Shown here one piece after another: positions 1 through 5,568 of a stretch of DNA of 11,174 bases. The position numbers and the translations under genes are program-made. The number at the start of each line of letters is the position of its first letter. Positions within the stretch are counted from its first letter, which is position 1. Under the pieces are notes generated by a model. It worked only from the letters and a program-made list of their open reading frames with translations. It did no database searches and had not been told where the DNA came from. The stretch lies in contig JANSXJ010000097.1 in the NCBI GenBank assembly GCA_024743015.1, positions 1 through 11,174 of the forward strand. The letters are read 5' to 3'. This DNA is from Hyphomonas sp. (GTDB lineage: Bacteria > Pseudomonadota > Alphaproteobacteria > Caulobacterales > Hyphomonadaceae).

Positions 1-264
1 GTCGCCGGAAACCGCTTCGAGCGCAGCATGCTGGGCGATGGAACTGGCGTGCGAGGTGGTCTGGCCCTGGAGCGTCGTCATCGCCTTGATCAGAGGCGCA
101 GGACCGGCGCCCCAACCGATCCGCCAGCCGGTCATGGCATGCGCCTTGGAAACACCATTGACGGTCAGGATACGGTCCCGAAGATCGGGAGCCAACGCGG
201 CCAGCGATGCAAACCGGGTCGGTGCATAAACAAGCTGCTCGTAGATCTCATCACAGAGAAGCCA
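1..264 (-). pseudogene. Aspartate aminotransferase, interior fragment (5' truncated, runs off left edge)
   Basis: Reading the minus strand from 264 down to 1 gives 88 uninterrupted codons that match the core of a class I, fold-type I aspartate aminotransferase (PLP-dependent amino-group transfer between aspartate and 2-oxoglutarate, cytosolic). The fragment begins WLLCDEIYEQLVY, with the PLP-contacting Asp and Tyr. It continues to NGVSKAHAMTGWRIG, where the Lys at 145-147 is the Schiff-base lysine, and then to the usual TLQGQTTSHASSIAQ segment. There is no start codon: two codons upstream of the Trp the frame meets a stop (TAG at 273-271), and the sequence there no longer resembles the family. 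The N-terminal part is therefore lost at a junction near 264-270. The C-terminal part may continue beyond the window. The absence of stops or frameshifts suggests a recent break. Family identity is secure; whether a complete copy exists elsewhere is unknown. Confidence 0.85.
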
Positions 265-1130
265 TTGACGCTACTATCAGGAATACTGGATAACCGATGC
301 AACAGCTTGTCCCTCAGGGAACTGACCCGTTCGGCCTCATCGACGAACTCGGCCGATGAGAGTTCGCAGGCAGTTCCGAAGCCAGTCGCCATTGGTGCTG
401 AGACGGTCCCCGAACGCAGACCACCCTCCTGGCCTCCACCTATCAAGTGCGGCTTCATCTTTGCCCGCAACCGCCGTGTCACGAATAATGCACCTATGCC
501 AACCGGGCCATGCATCTTGTGAGCCGACACACTCGCCAGATCCAAAAGTTTTGCGTCTACGGCTACTTTTCCCGCTGCCTGGGCTAAATCAGAATGTACT
601 AGGGCGCCGTGGCTCCGAGCCAGCTTCGAGATTGCGGAGATGTCTTGGACCGTCCCTATTTCGTGGTTCGCCCACCCCACGGAAACGAGCCCAGTTCGCG
701 GCGAAATTCGAGAGGCAAAAGTCTCGGCAGTAATTCGCCCATCAGGTTCGGGCGGCACCATAACGACCTCGAAGCCACGCTTTTTAAGCGAACCAGCTGC
801 CTCCGAGACCGAGGCGTGTTCGATGCTCGACACCAACAGCTGGTTCCGCCCTTGAGCGTCGAAATGGTCAGCCATGCCAGCGAACGCTAGGTTGTTTGCC
901 TCGGTTGCACCGGAGGTCAAAACCACTTCGGATGGTTTAGCTCCCAGCAATTGCGCGATCTGCGCCCTTGCGCGCTCCACACCATCGTAGGCGTGGGTTC
1001 CATGAATATGAGTGGAATGGGGATTCGCATCGACGTTATCGAACGCCCTCATCATGGCATCTTTGACCCTCGGGTCGATCGGCGCGTGAGCGTGATAGTC
1101 GAAGTAGTAGGGCATCTGATTATTCTTCAT
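165..1130 (-). pseudogene. Cysteine desulfurase (NifS/IscS family), C-terminally truncated
   Basis: This 321-codon frame is a class V PLP-dependent cysteine desulfurase (cysteine to alanine, sulfur passed on as a persulfide) for about its first 290 residues. Visible are FDYHAHAPIDPRV near the start, LTSGATEANN (71-80), SIEHAS with the PLP-stacking His105, NHEIGT (155-160), HSDLAQAAGK with Asp181 and Gln184, SAHKMHGP with the Schiff-base Lys205, and GGGQEGGLRSGT (231-242). Family members have about 380-400 residues, and the catalytic cysteine lies in a later loop. Here similarity stops at SVNG (about residue 290, base 261-264). The last 30 residues are an out-of-frame reading of the neighbouring aspartate aminotransferase fragment. 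The catalytic cysteine is absent, so the product should lack desulfurase activity. The start at 1130 fits the family N-terminus, but no clear ribosome binding site is seen. The usual threonines of the N-terminal ATTPVDP-type motif are replaced by HAHAP. No iscU, dnd or nif gene is nearby to fix its pathway. Confidence 0.85.
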
Positions 1131-1284
1131 TGCGGCTAGAACAGGTCGTTACTTGAGAATCGCAGATTATTCAGTTGAGCGCAGTTTAGAAACGATGCGC
1201 GATTCAGCGCATGACGGTCGAGTGTGTACTGCTGATGGCCCCCAAAATTTGTCTACACGTTCGGGCGTTTTTCTTTTGAGTGTC
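1131..1284. other. Short gap between cysteine desulfurase remnant and hipA
   Basis: No gene is seen here. The gap should contain the promoter of the minus-strand desulfurase remnant; a weak candidate is TTCTAA, 16 nt, TAATCT on the minus strand, ending about 30 nt before the start codon. It also holds the left copy of the direct repeat that flanks hipBA and the 3' untranslated end of hipA. A T-rich run (1268-1277) follows a weak GCCC/GGGC pairing on the plus strand, but this is not convincing as a terminator. Confidence 0.4.
1245..1265 (+). repeat. Left copy of imperfect direct repeat flanking hipBA
   Basis: AAATTTGTCTACACG followed by TTCGGG. It matches 2992-3012 (AAATCTGTCTACACG, C, TTCGGA) with one substitution in the first 15 bases, one extra base, then five identical bases. 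The two copies have the same orientation and lie just outside the ends of the hipBA operon. The core TGTCTACACG is identical. Confidence 0.5.
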
Positions 1285-2508
1285 TCAGAGAGATCGCGCA
1301 CGCTTACTCTCCTCATGCTTAAAGGCGTCGGCATAGATTTGCGCATCCGCTGCGGAACAGCCCTCATCGCGCAAGGCCGCTTTCCATCTGTTCGCGATCG
1401 TCTCGGCCATCTGAAATGCCTGCTGCTTGGCAACGGTAGGTGTAAGGTCGAAGAATTCGCATGCCTCCAGCGCGATATCGAGGGACGCGTCGAACGAGCC
1501 CCCCTGTATGATGCCGGTCTCCAGCACTCGGTGTCGGGAGGGGGATGGGTTGATGTCGAAGGCCGGTGACAGACGCCACTGGTCGTCGCCAGCATAGATG
1601 AAGCCATGGTTCTTCAGGTGATCGTCCTTGTTCGACACCAGGATGGTGAACACGATCCGCCGCCAGAGCTCATGCAAGTCGTCGACAGGCTTGCTCGAAA
1701 TCTGGCGGATCACATCGGCGATGTCGGTGTAGAACCCGCCGTCCTCGCTCTGCCAGTCCAGCGCGGTGCGCGCCGAGATATAGGGAATGCGCGTGTCGCC
1801 GCGGCGGTCGAACCGACGGATCAGCGCAATCGGGCTGTCGCTGTCGCGCAGCTCAAGTCGGGCATCGGCCACGCGCAGCCCGCACATGCGCGCCAGCTTC
1901 AGCGTCGCCACTTCGGCGCGCTCGACCGGTTTGGTGTCCTGTGCAGACGTGAACTTTGCGATCCAAAGATGTCCGTCGCCTTCGACGTTGGCTTTCGGTC
2001 GTGCGCCCCCCAAGGAACCTGCAACGCCCGCGAGATCGCGCGCTTCCTCCTCCGCACCACCCGGATCCTGCTCGAAGCGCTGCGCCAGGGTGCGCAGGCG
2101 CTCAAGCTCCACCAGCCGGGGAATGGGCGGCGTGAGGTCGGACAGCGGTTCCATATCCTCGCCGAGGAACCGCAGCGCTCCCTGCCGGGTGCGGTCGTCC
2201 GACAGGACGAGGTAATCGAACTCGCTGAGGCCGCCGCCAAGCGCCTTCGTCATCAGCGCGCGTCCCCACGAGTCCGGCGCCGCATCTGAAAAACATACCG
2301 GCAGCGCCGAGCGCTTGTCGTCCTTCCCAGATGAAAAGTGGCTTCCCTCTCGCAGCGGCAGGCCCGGCGCAAGGGCGAAGCGATCGTCAGCAGCGAGCCA
2401 GGCTGCATCATATTCGAACTGAGAATGCTGACGCCGTCCGTCGCTTTCAAAGCGCAGGCGTCCCACGATCCGTTTTCCTTCGCCAAGCGCGACGATGGCC
2501 TCGGGCAT
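1285..2508 (-). CDS. hipA: HipA-family serine/threonine kinase toxin
   Basis: This 407-residue protein is a HipA-type toxin kinase; characterised members phosphorylate glutamyl-tRNA synthetase or other translation factors and cause growth arrest and persistence. The N-terminal HipA domain (about 1-120) is followed by the kinase fold. A glycine-rich loop GSLGGARPK (164-172) holds Ser165, in the region of the autophosphorylated serine of E. coli HipA. LWIAKF carries a candidate ATP-contacting Lys185. NKDDHLKN (293-300) holds the catalytic Asp295, equivalent to Asp309 of E. coli, and AFDINP carries the metal-binding Asp318. Length is close to the usual 410-440. The start codon overlaps the hipB stop in TGATG, indicating translational coupling with the antitoxin. 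All kinase motifs are intact, so activity is plausible. Its target cannot be read from the sequence. Confidence 0.93.
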   Translation of the reverse strand: MPEAIVALGEGKRIVGRLRFESDGRRQHSQFEYDAAWLAADDRFALAPGLPLREGSHFSSGKDDKRSALPVCFSDAAPDSWGRALMTKALGGGLSEFDYLVLSDDRTRQGALRFLGEDMEPLSDLTPPIPRLVELERLRTLAQRFEQDPGGAEEEARDLAGVAGSLGGARPKANVEGDGHLWIAKFTSAQDTKPVERAEVATLKLARMCGLRVADARLELRDSDSPIALIRRFDRRGDTRIPYISARTALDWQSEDGGFYTDIADVIRQISSKPVDDLHELWRRIVFTILVSNKDDHLKNHGFIYAGDDQWRLSPAFDINPSPSRHRVLETGIIQGGSFDASLDIALEACEFFDLTPTVAKQQAFQMAETIANRWKAALRDEGCSAADAQIYADAFKHEESKRARSL

Positions 2509-2888
2509 CAGAAACCGACCCCTTCCTCGTCATCGGCAATCGGGACCGCCTTGTCCTGGCTGCTGCTCGACGACTTCGGCGTGCGCTTGCGATCGATCCG
2601 CTTGGGGAGGCTTTCCCGTTCGAGCAGCAACCCGGTGTCATCCGTGCCTGCGTCCAGGAAGTCCGAGATGCGGTCGATCTCGCCCAGGACGAGGCACGCC
2701 ATGGCGAGCGTGCCGATGCTCACGCCGTCATCACCTTTCTCGAGCCGGGCCACCGTGCTTTCGGACACGCCGATCCGTTCCGCAAAGCCTTTCACGGAGA
2801 TGCGCCGTTTCAAACGCGCGGTCTTGATATTTGCGCCCAGAGCCTCCAAGGCTCGGCGTGCGCTTACAGAGTTCACTTTAACCGCCAT
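2508..2888 (-). CDS. hipB: HipB-like antitoxin, XRE-family HTH regulator
   Basis: This 126-residue protein has an XRE/Cro-type helix-turn-helix domain at about residues 15-75; the segment KGFAERIGVSESTVARLEKG is the classic HTH core. It precedes and overlaps hipA by one base, the standard antitoxin-toxin order. HipB proteins bind and inhibit HipA and repress their own promoter. The C-terminal extension (about 85-126) is polar with a serine run and an acidic end, and is probably flexible. That resembles the disordered tail through which antitoxins are degraded, but this is inference. The ATG at 2888 is used because it opens the frame just before the conserved region; only a weak Shine-Dalgarno match (GGGCG) lies upstream. 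A candidate operator lies 27-42 nt upstream of the start. Confidence 0.9.
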   Translation of the reverse strand: MAVKVNSVSARRALEALGANIKTARLKRRISVKGFAERIGVSESTVARLEKGDDGVSIGTLAMACLVLGEIDRISDFLDAGTDDTGLLLERESLPKRIDRKRTPKSSSSSQDKAVPIADDEEGVGF

Positions 2889-2914
2889 ATCTGACGCCCA
2901 AACGTTATTTAACC

Positions 2915-2930
2915 ATCAAATATGACTGAT
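2915..2930 (-). promoter_or_regulatory. Candidate HipB operator
   Basis: ATCA-N8-TGAT is an inverted repeat with the same eight-base spacer as the E. coli HipB operator (TATCC-N8-GGATA). It lies just upstream of an AT-rich stretch (GGTTAAATAACG on the minus strand) that could serve as the -10 region of the hipBA promoter. Half-sites of four bases are short, so this rests mainly on position and spacing. Confidence 0.4.
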
Positions 2931-2937
2931 AGCGTAA

Positions 2938-2965
2938 TTCCTCCACTTGGCAAGCTTGTTGGAGG
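2938..2965 (+). repeat. Stem-loop element, copy 1
   Basis: TTCCTCC at 2938-2944 and TTGTTGGAGG at 2956-2965. CCTCCA pairs with TGGAGG (6 bp) across a 14-nt loop that itself contains CTTGGCAAG. A second copy with the same two ends lies at 3110-3140. No T-run follows, so it does not look like a simple terminator. Confidence 0.5.
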
Positions 2966-2991
2966 ATGCGCAACTCGGGCATTCCTGTCCG

Positions 2992-3012
2992 AAATCTGTC
3001 TACACGCTTCGG
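2992..3012 (+). repeat. Right copy of imperfect direct repeat flanking hipBA
   Basis: AAATCTGTCTACACG followed by CTTCGG, the partner of 1245-1265. This copy also sits inside an inverted repeat: TCCGAA at 2988-2993 and TTCGGA at 3008-3013, separated by 14 nt, with the shared TGTCTACACG in the loop. Confidence 0.5.
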
Positions 3013-3100
3013 ACAACACCGCTGATTGGAAGCCTGTAGTCCGCAGATTGGGAGCGTCGGCTGGGAAGATCGATACCACGACGTCGATCTGAAGGCAGGA

Positions 3101-3151
3101 ATGATACCTTTCCTCCCACTCTGGGTACCGTTGTTGGAGGTTTCGTATCAT
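3101..3151 (+). repeat. Long interrupted inverted repeat containing stem-loop copy 2 (3110-3140)
   Basis: ATGATAC (3101-3107) pairs with GTATCAT (3145-3151). After a 4-by-4 internal loop, CCTCC (3112-3116) pairs with GGAGG (3136-3140). The inner element, TTCCTCC to TTGTTGGAGG, repeats the ends of 2938-2965 with a 3-nt longer interior. The loop contains the palindrome GGTACC. Twelve paired positions arranged symmetrically make this the strongest structure in the upstream half of the gap. Function is unknown. Confidence 0.55.
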
Positions 3152-3331
3152 CTGAGGAGTCAAAGGGGCGTCTCCCTGCGGGTCGGGCTGTCGGCGAAGC
3201 GGAAGCCCCTGCGGGTCTTCCCCCTGACGGGCGTCCATCCCTGACGCGGGGTGTGCGGTGCGGGGTGCCGGTATGGAGCCAGTCCGCCATGCCGTGCGAT
3301 GCGGCCAGAGCGAGAGGCCTGCGGCTGTCGC

Positions 3332-3377
3332 CGTGACGGGTTTGGAGGTCGAGAGAGAGGCTCTCGGACCGCCCGTC
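3332..3377 (+). promoter_or_regulatory. Structured leader A upstream of DUF932 gene
   Basis: This 46-nt element begins CGTGACGGGTTTGGAGG and ends CCGCCCGTC, exactly 13 nt before the DUF932 start codon. Predicted pairing: GACGGG (3335-3340) with CCCGTC (3372-3377), GGTC (3347-3350) with GACC (3367-3370), and GAGAG (3351-3355) with CTCTC (3361-3365), closing a 5-nt loop. An almost identical element precedes the parB-like gene at the same distance. The internal GGAGG is too far from the ATG to be its ribosome binding site; GAAGA (3380-3384) is the better candidate. It is most likely a cis-acting RNA element or protein-binding site, which is inference. Confidence 0.65.
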
Positions 3378-3390
3378 TTGAAGATCAGCC

Positions 3391-4584
3391 ATGACTGCAA
3401 TCGAAATCACGAACGGCCGTCCCGAGACCGGCGGCTACAAGGTGGATGTGTCCCGCGGCGGACACAACGGCCGGGTATCGTCCGAATGGTTCTCGCGGCC
3501 CGACGACGAGAAGTATCTCTCCCTTTCGGACCTCTACACCTCGGTGAACGGCCGCGCCGAGCGCAGCCGCACGCGGACGGTCGAGAGCGCTGCCATCCGC
3601 GTCGAAGCGCATCGCGACGATCCCGAAAAGCTGGCGCTGGTGCTGCCGGACGCCGAGGCGCCGGTCGCGCCGACCCATTGGAGCTTCGGCCAGCTCGCGA
3701 GCCTGGTCAGCGCGCCGGCGGCTTATCTGCGCCAGCTCCCCGCGCCGCTCGCCGGCATCAACCTGCAATACGGCCTGACCAATCACCCCGCCGAGCAGGT
3801 CAAGACGCTGGGGACGGACGACGGCCGCACCGAACTGCGCGCGGTCACCGGCCCGGATTATGGCCGCATCTACAACCATGAGCTCGTCGCGGCGGTCCAG
3901 CGCATCGCGGGCGACGGCGTCGGCGACACGCGCTGGAAGGTGCCGGGCGTGCTCGACTGGTCGACTGGCGTCTATAATCCGATGGTCGATGTCACCAAGG
4001 ACACGACCACGCTCTACGCGTCCGATCGCGATGTCTTCCTCTTCCTGGTCGATGATATGAATCCGATCGAGGCGGGCACGCTGCCCGACGGTTCGCCCGA
4101 CCTGTTCTTCCGCGGCTTCTATTGCTGGAACTCCGAAGTCGGTGCCAAGACGCTGGGCATCGCGAGCTTCTATCTCCGTGCCTTCTGCCAGAACCGCAAT
4201 CTCTGGGGCGTCGAGGATTTCCAGGAAATCAGCATCCGGCATTCCAAATACGCCGCCAACCGCTTCGCGCACGAGGCGGCCCCGGCCTTGGCCAGCTTCG
4301 CGGACTCCTCACCACAACCTTTCATCCAGGGCATCCGCTCGGCGCGCGAAAGCGTTGTCGCGCGCAGCGACGAGGACCGAACCGACTTCCTCAGAAAGCG
4401 CGGTTTCTCAAAGGCGGAAACGGCGAAGATCGTCGAGACCGTCCTCGCCGAGGAAGGCCGTCCGCCCGAGAGCGTGTTCGACTTCGTGCAGGGCATCACC
4501 GCCGTCGCGCGGTCGAAACCGCAGCAGGACGCGCGCCTCGCCATGGAGACCCGCGCGAAGACGCTCCTGGAGCGCGCCGCCTAG
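3391..4584 (+). CDS. DUF932 domain-containing protein
   Basis: This 397-residue protein belongs to the DUF932 family (phage/plasmid-like proteins, relatives of TIGR03299), common on alphaproteobacterial plasmids, ICEs and phages. Biochemical function is unknown. The N-terminal part includes RVSSEWFSRPDDEKYLSL and LYTSVNGRAERSRT. The central DUF932 core shows TELRAVTGPDYGRIYNHELV (147-166), WSTGVYNPMVD, TTLYASDRDVFLFLVDD and FFRGFYCWNSEVGAKTLG (239-256). These are followed by FYLRAFCQNRNLWGVEDF and IRHSKYAANRF. The C-terminal 100 residues are charged and helical and look like a separate tail. No signal peptide or membrane segment is seen. The ATG at 3391 has a weak GAAGA ribosome binding site and follows structured leader A. 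It is followed by a long hairpin (4619-4658) and then the parB-like gene, its usual partner on these elements. It appears intact. Confidence 0.92.
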   Translation: MTAIEITNGRPETGGYKVDVSRGGHNGRVSSEWFSRPDDEKYLSLSDLYTSVNGRAERSRTRTVESAAIRVEAHRDDPEKLALVLPDAEAPVAPTHWSFGQLASLVSAPAAYLRQLPAPLAGINLQYGLTNHPAEQVKTLGTDDGRTELRAVTGPDYGRIYNHELVAAVQRIAGDGVGDTRWKVPGVLDWSTGVYNPMVDVTKDTTTLYASDRDVFLFLVDDMNPIEAGTLPDGSPDLFFRGFYCWNSEVGAKTLGIASFYLRAFCQNRNLWGVEDFQEISIRHSKYAANRFAHEAAPALASFADSSPQPFIQGIRSARESVVARSDEDRTDFLRKRGFSKAETAKIVETVLAEEGRPPESVFDFVQGITAVARSKPQQDARLAMETRAKTLLERAA

Positions 4585-4618
4585 GCGTCTCCGTTCCGCT
4601 TCGGCCCCAGCCCTCCGC

Positions 4619-4662
4619 CCACGGTTCATCTCCCTCAAGAGGAAGAGGTGGGCCGTGGTTTT
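4619..4662 (+). terminator. Long hairpin with T-run after DUF932 gene
   Basis: CCACGG (4619-4624) pairs with CCGTGG (4653-4658). Pairing continues inward through TTCATCTC with GAGGTGGG (several G-T pairs), a CC/AA mismatch and TC/GG, closing an AAGA loop at 4637-4640. TTTT follows directly (4659-4662). This fits a Rho-independent terminator on the plus strand. It ends immediately before leader B, so it could also act as an attenuator of read-through into the parB-like gene. Confidence 0.6.
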
Positions 4663-4708
4663 CGTGACGGGTTTGGAGGCCCGAGAGAGCGTCTCTTGGC
4701 CGCCCGTC
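4663..4708 (+). promoter_or_regulatory. Structured leader B upstream of parB-like gene
   Basis: This second copy of the 46-nt leader also ends 13 nt before the start codon. GACGGG (4666-4671) pairs with CCCGTC (4703-4708), GGCC (4678-4681) with GGCC (4698-4701), and GAGAGA (4683-4688) with TCTCTT (4692-4697), closing a 3-nt loop. Relative to leader A, the third pair of the middle helix changes from T-A to C-G, a compensatory change. The hairpin is kept although loop and bulge bases differ. GGAGAA (4711-4716) is the likely ribosome binding site. Confidence 0.65.
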
Positions 4709-4721
4709 GCGGAGAAGTCTC

Positions 4722-5549
4722 ATGACCAAGTCCAAGAAAATCACCCTCAGCGCCTCGCGCGACATCCCCTTCAACAAACTGGTGCTCAGCCAGGCGAATG
4801 TCCGCCACATCAAGGTCGGCGTCTCGATCGAGGAACTCGCCGAGGACATCGCCCGCCGCACATTGTTGGCAAGCCTGACCGTCCGGCCCGTGCTGGACGA
4901 GGACAGCGTCGAGACCGGCATGTTCGAGGTTCCCGGGGGCGGGCGCTGCTTCAGGGCGCTCGAATTGCCAGTGAAGAAGCGCCGGCTCAACCGCACCGCG
5001 CCCGTGCCCTGCATCGTGCGGACCGAAGGTCTGGCCGAGGAAGACAGCCTCGCCGAGAACATCCAGCGCGCGCCGCTCCATCCGCTCGACCAGTTCCGCG
5101 CCTTCCAGGCGATGCGCGAGAAAGGCAAGAGCGAGGAGGAGATCGCCGCCGCGTTCTTCGTCTCGATCAATGTGGTCAAGCAACGGCTCAAGCTCGCATC
5201 CGTCTCGGAATCCCTGCTTGCGGCCTATGCGGACGAAAAGATGACCCTCGAACAGCTCATGGCCTTCACCGTCAATCCCGACCATGCGCGCCAGGAACAG
5301 GTCTGGGAAGCGCTCAAGCAACACTACAACAAGCAGCTGCCACCCGGTAGGGCGTGCGAGACAAAAATGCGAACTATTCTTTCGCTATTGCGCTATTCTG
5401 AAGCAATTCCGAAGCGCGAGATTATGGCCCTTAACAGGTCACAACAGCGCCAGAGCCAAAATTATCCCTTCCGATCAATGAATTGCGGCGTCTTTCGGAC
5501 GCGCTGCTGTTCCACTCATGATAACTGCGGCGCATCCGCTGTCAGTTAG
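4722..5549 (+). pseudogene. ParB-like protein (ParB/RepB/Spo0J family), C-terminally truncated
   Basis: Residues 1 to about 206 match the large ParB-like proteins of alphaproteobacterial plasmids and integrative elements, which commonly exceed 550 residues. Seen are an N-terminal NANVR-like stretch (SQANVRHI), the box I region EVPGGGRCFRAL (69-80), the box II motif AENIQRAPLHPLDQFRAF (111-128), and a helix-turn-helix (SEEEIAAAFFVSINVVKQRL, 137-156). Box I has Cys where GGRR is usual. After HYNKQLP (about residue 207, base 5340) the family similarity stops. The remaining 68 residues are composition-shifted and unrelated, up to a stop at 5547-5549. The region that normally follows is therefore missing, and DNA-segregation function is doubtful. 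Start 4722 is supported by the GGAGAA site and by the leader spacing shared with the DUF932 gene. Whether the shortened product retains DNA binding cannot be judged. Confidence 0.82.
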
Positions 5550-5568
5550 CGCCTAAATCGTCACCGAG
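5341..5568. other. Unassigned junction segment after the parB-like break
   Basis: This segment is less GC-rich than both neighbours. It carries the non-native tail of the parB-like frame. In another plus frame, 5435-5521 reads as 28 codons ending LSLPINELRRLSDALLFHS before two adjacent stops; this looks protein-like and may be a remnant of an unidentified gene. No terminal inverted repeats or transposase were found. The segment marks the boundary between the plasmid-like backbone and the metabolic cluster. Confidence 0.45.

Larger units (their letters stand above)
2889..3390. other. 502-base intergenic region between divergent hipB and DUF932 genes
   Basis: No credible gene is present. Open frames here are arginine- and proline-rich and resemble no family. 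The region holds the candidate hipBA operator (2915-2930) and two related stem-loops (2938-2965 and 3110-3140). The second stem-loop is nested in a larger inverted repeat (3101-3151). The right direct-repeat copy (2992-3012) and the structured leader of the DUF932 gene (3332-3377) are also here. The 11-mer CCCTGCGGGTC occurs twice (3174-3184 and 3207-3217). The density of inverted repeats suggests a regulatory or replication/partition role, but no known origin or parS motif was recognised. Confidence 0.55.

Noticed and set aside
165..1130. DndA-type desulfurase of a phosphorothioation defence system
   Set aside because: No dndB-E or related genes are present and the gene is truncated; the family alone cannot support this.
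1243..1277. Rho-independent terminator after the left direct repeat
   Set aside because: Only a 4-bp GCCC/GGGC pairing precedes the T-rich run, and no plus-strand gene lies upstream to be terminated.
1606..2289. 227-codon plus-strand frame within hipA
   Set aside because: It lies antisense to conserved HipA kinase motifs; codon pattern and composition are those of a shadow frame.
3000..3410. Minus-strand open frames (136 and 163 codons) in the hipB-DUF932 gap
   Set aside because: They overlap each other and the repeats, are rich in Arg, Pro and Ser, show no recognisable motif, and run antisense over the DUF932 leader and start.
3385..4272. 295-codon minus-strand frame opposite the DUF932 gene
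   Set aside because: An antisense shadow of a GC-rich gene; low-complexity composition (Asp, Arg, Ala, Gly runs) and no family match, whereas the plus-strand frame is a clear DUF932 protein.
4496..5324. Long minus-strand frames opposite the parB-like gene
   Set aside because: They overlap a recognised ParB-like sequence with clear motifs and read across the terminator and leader between two genes.
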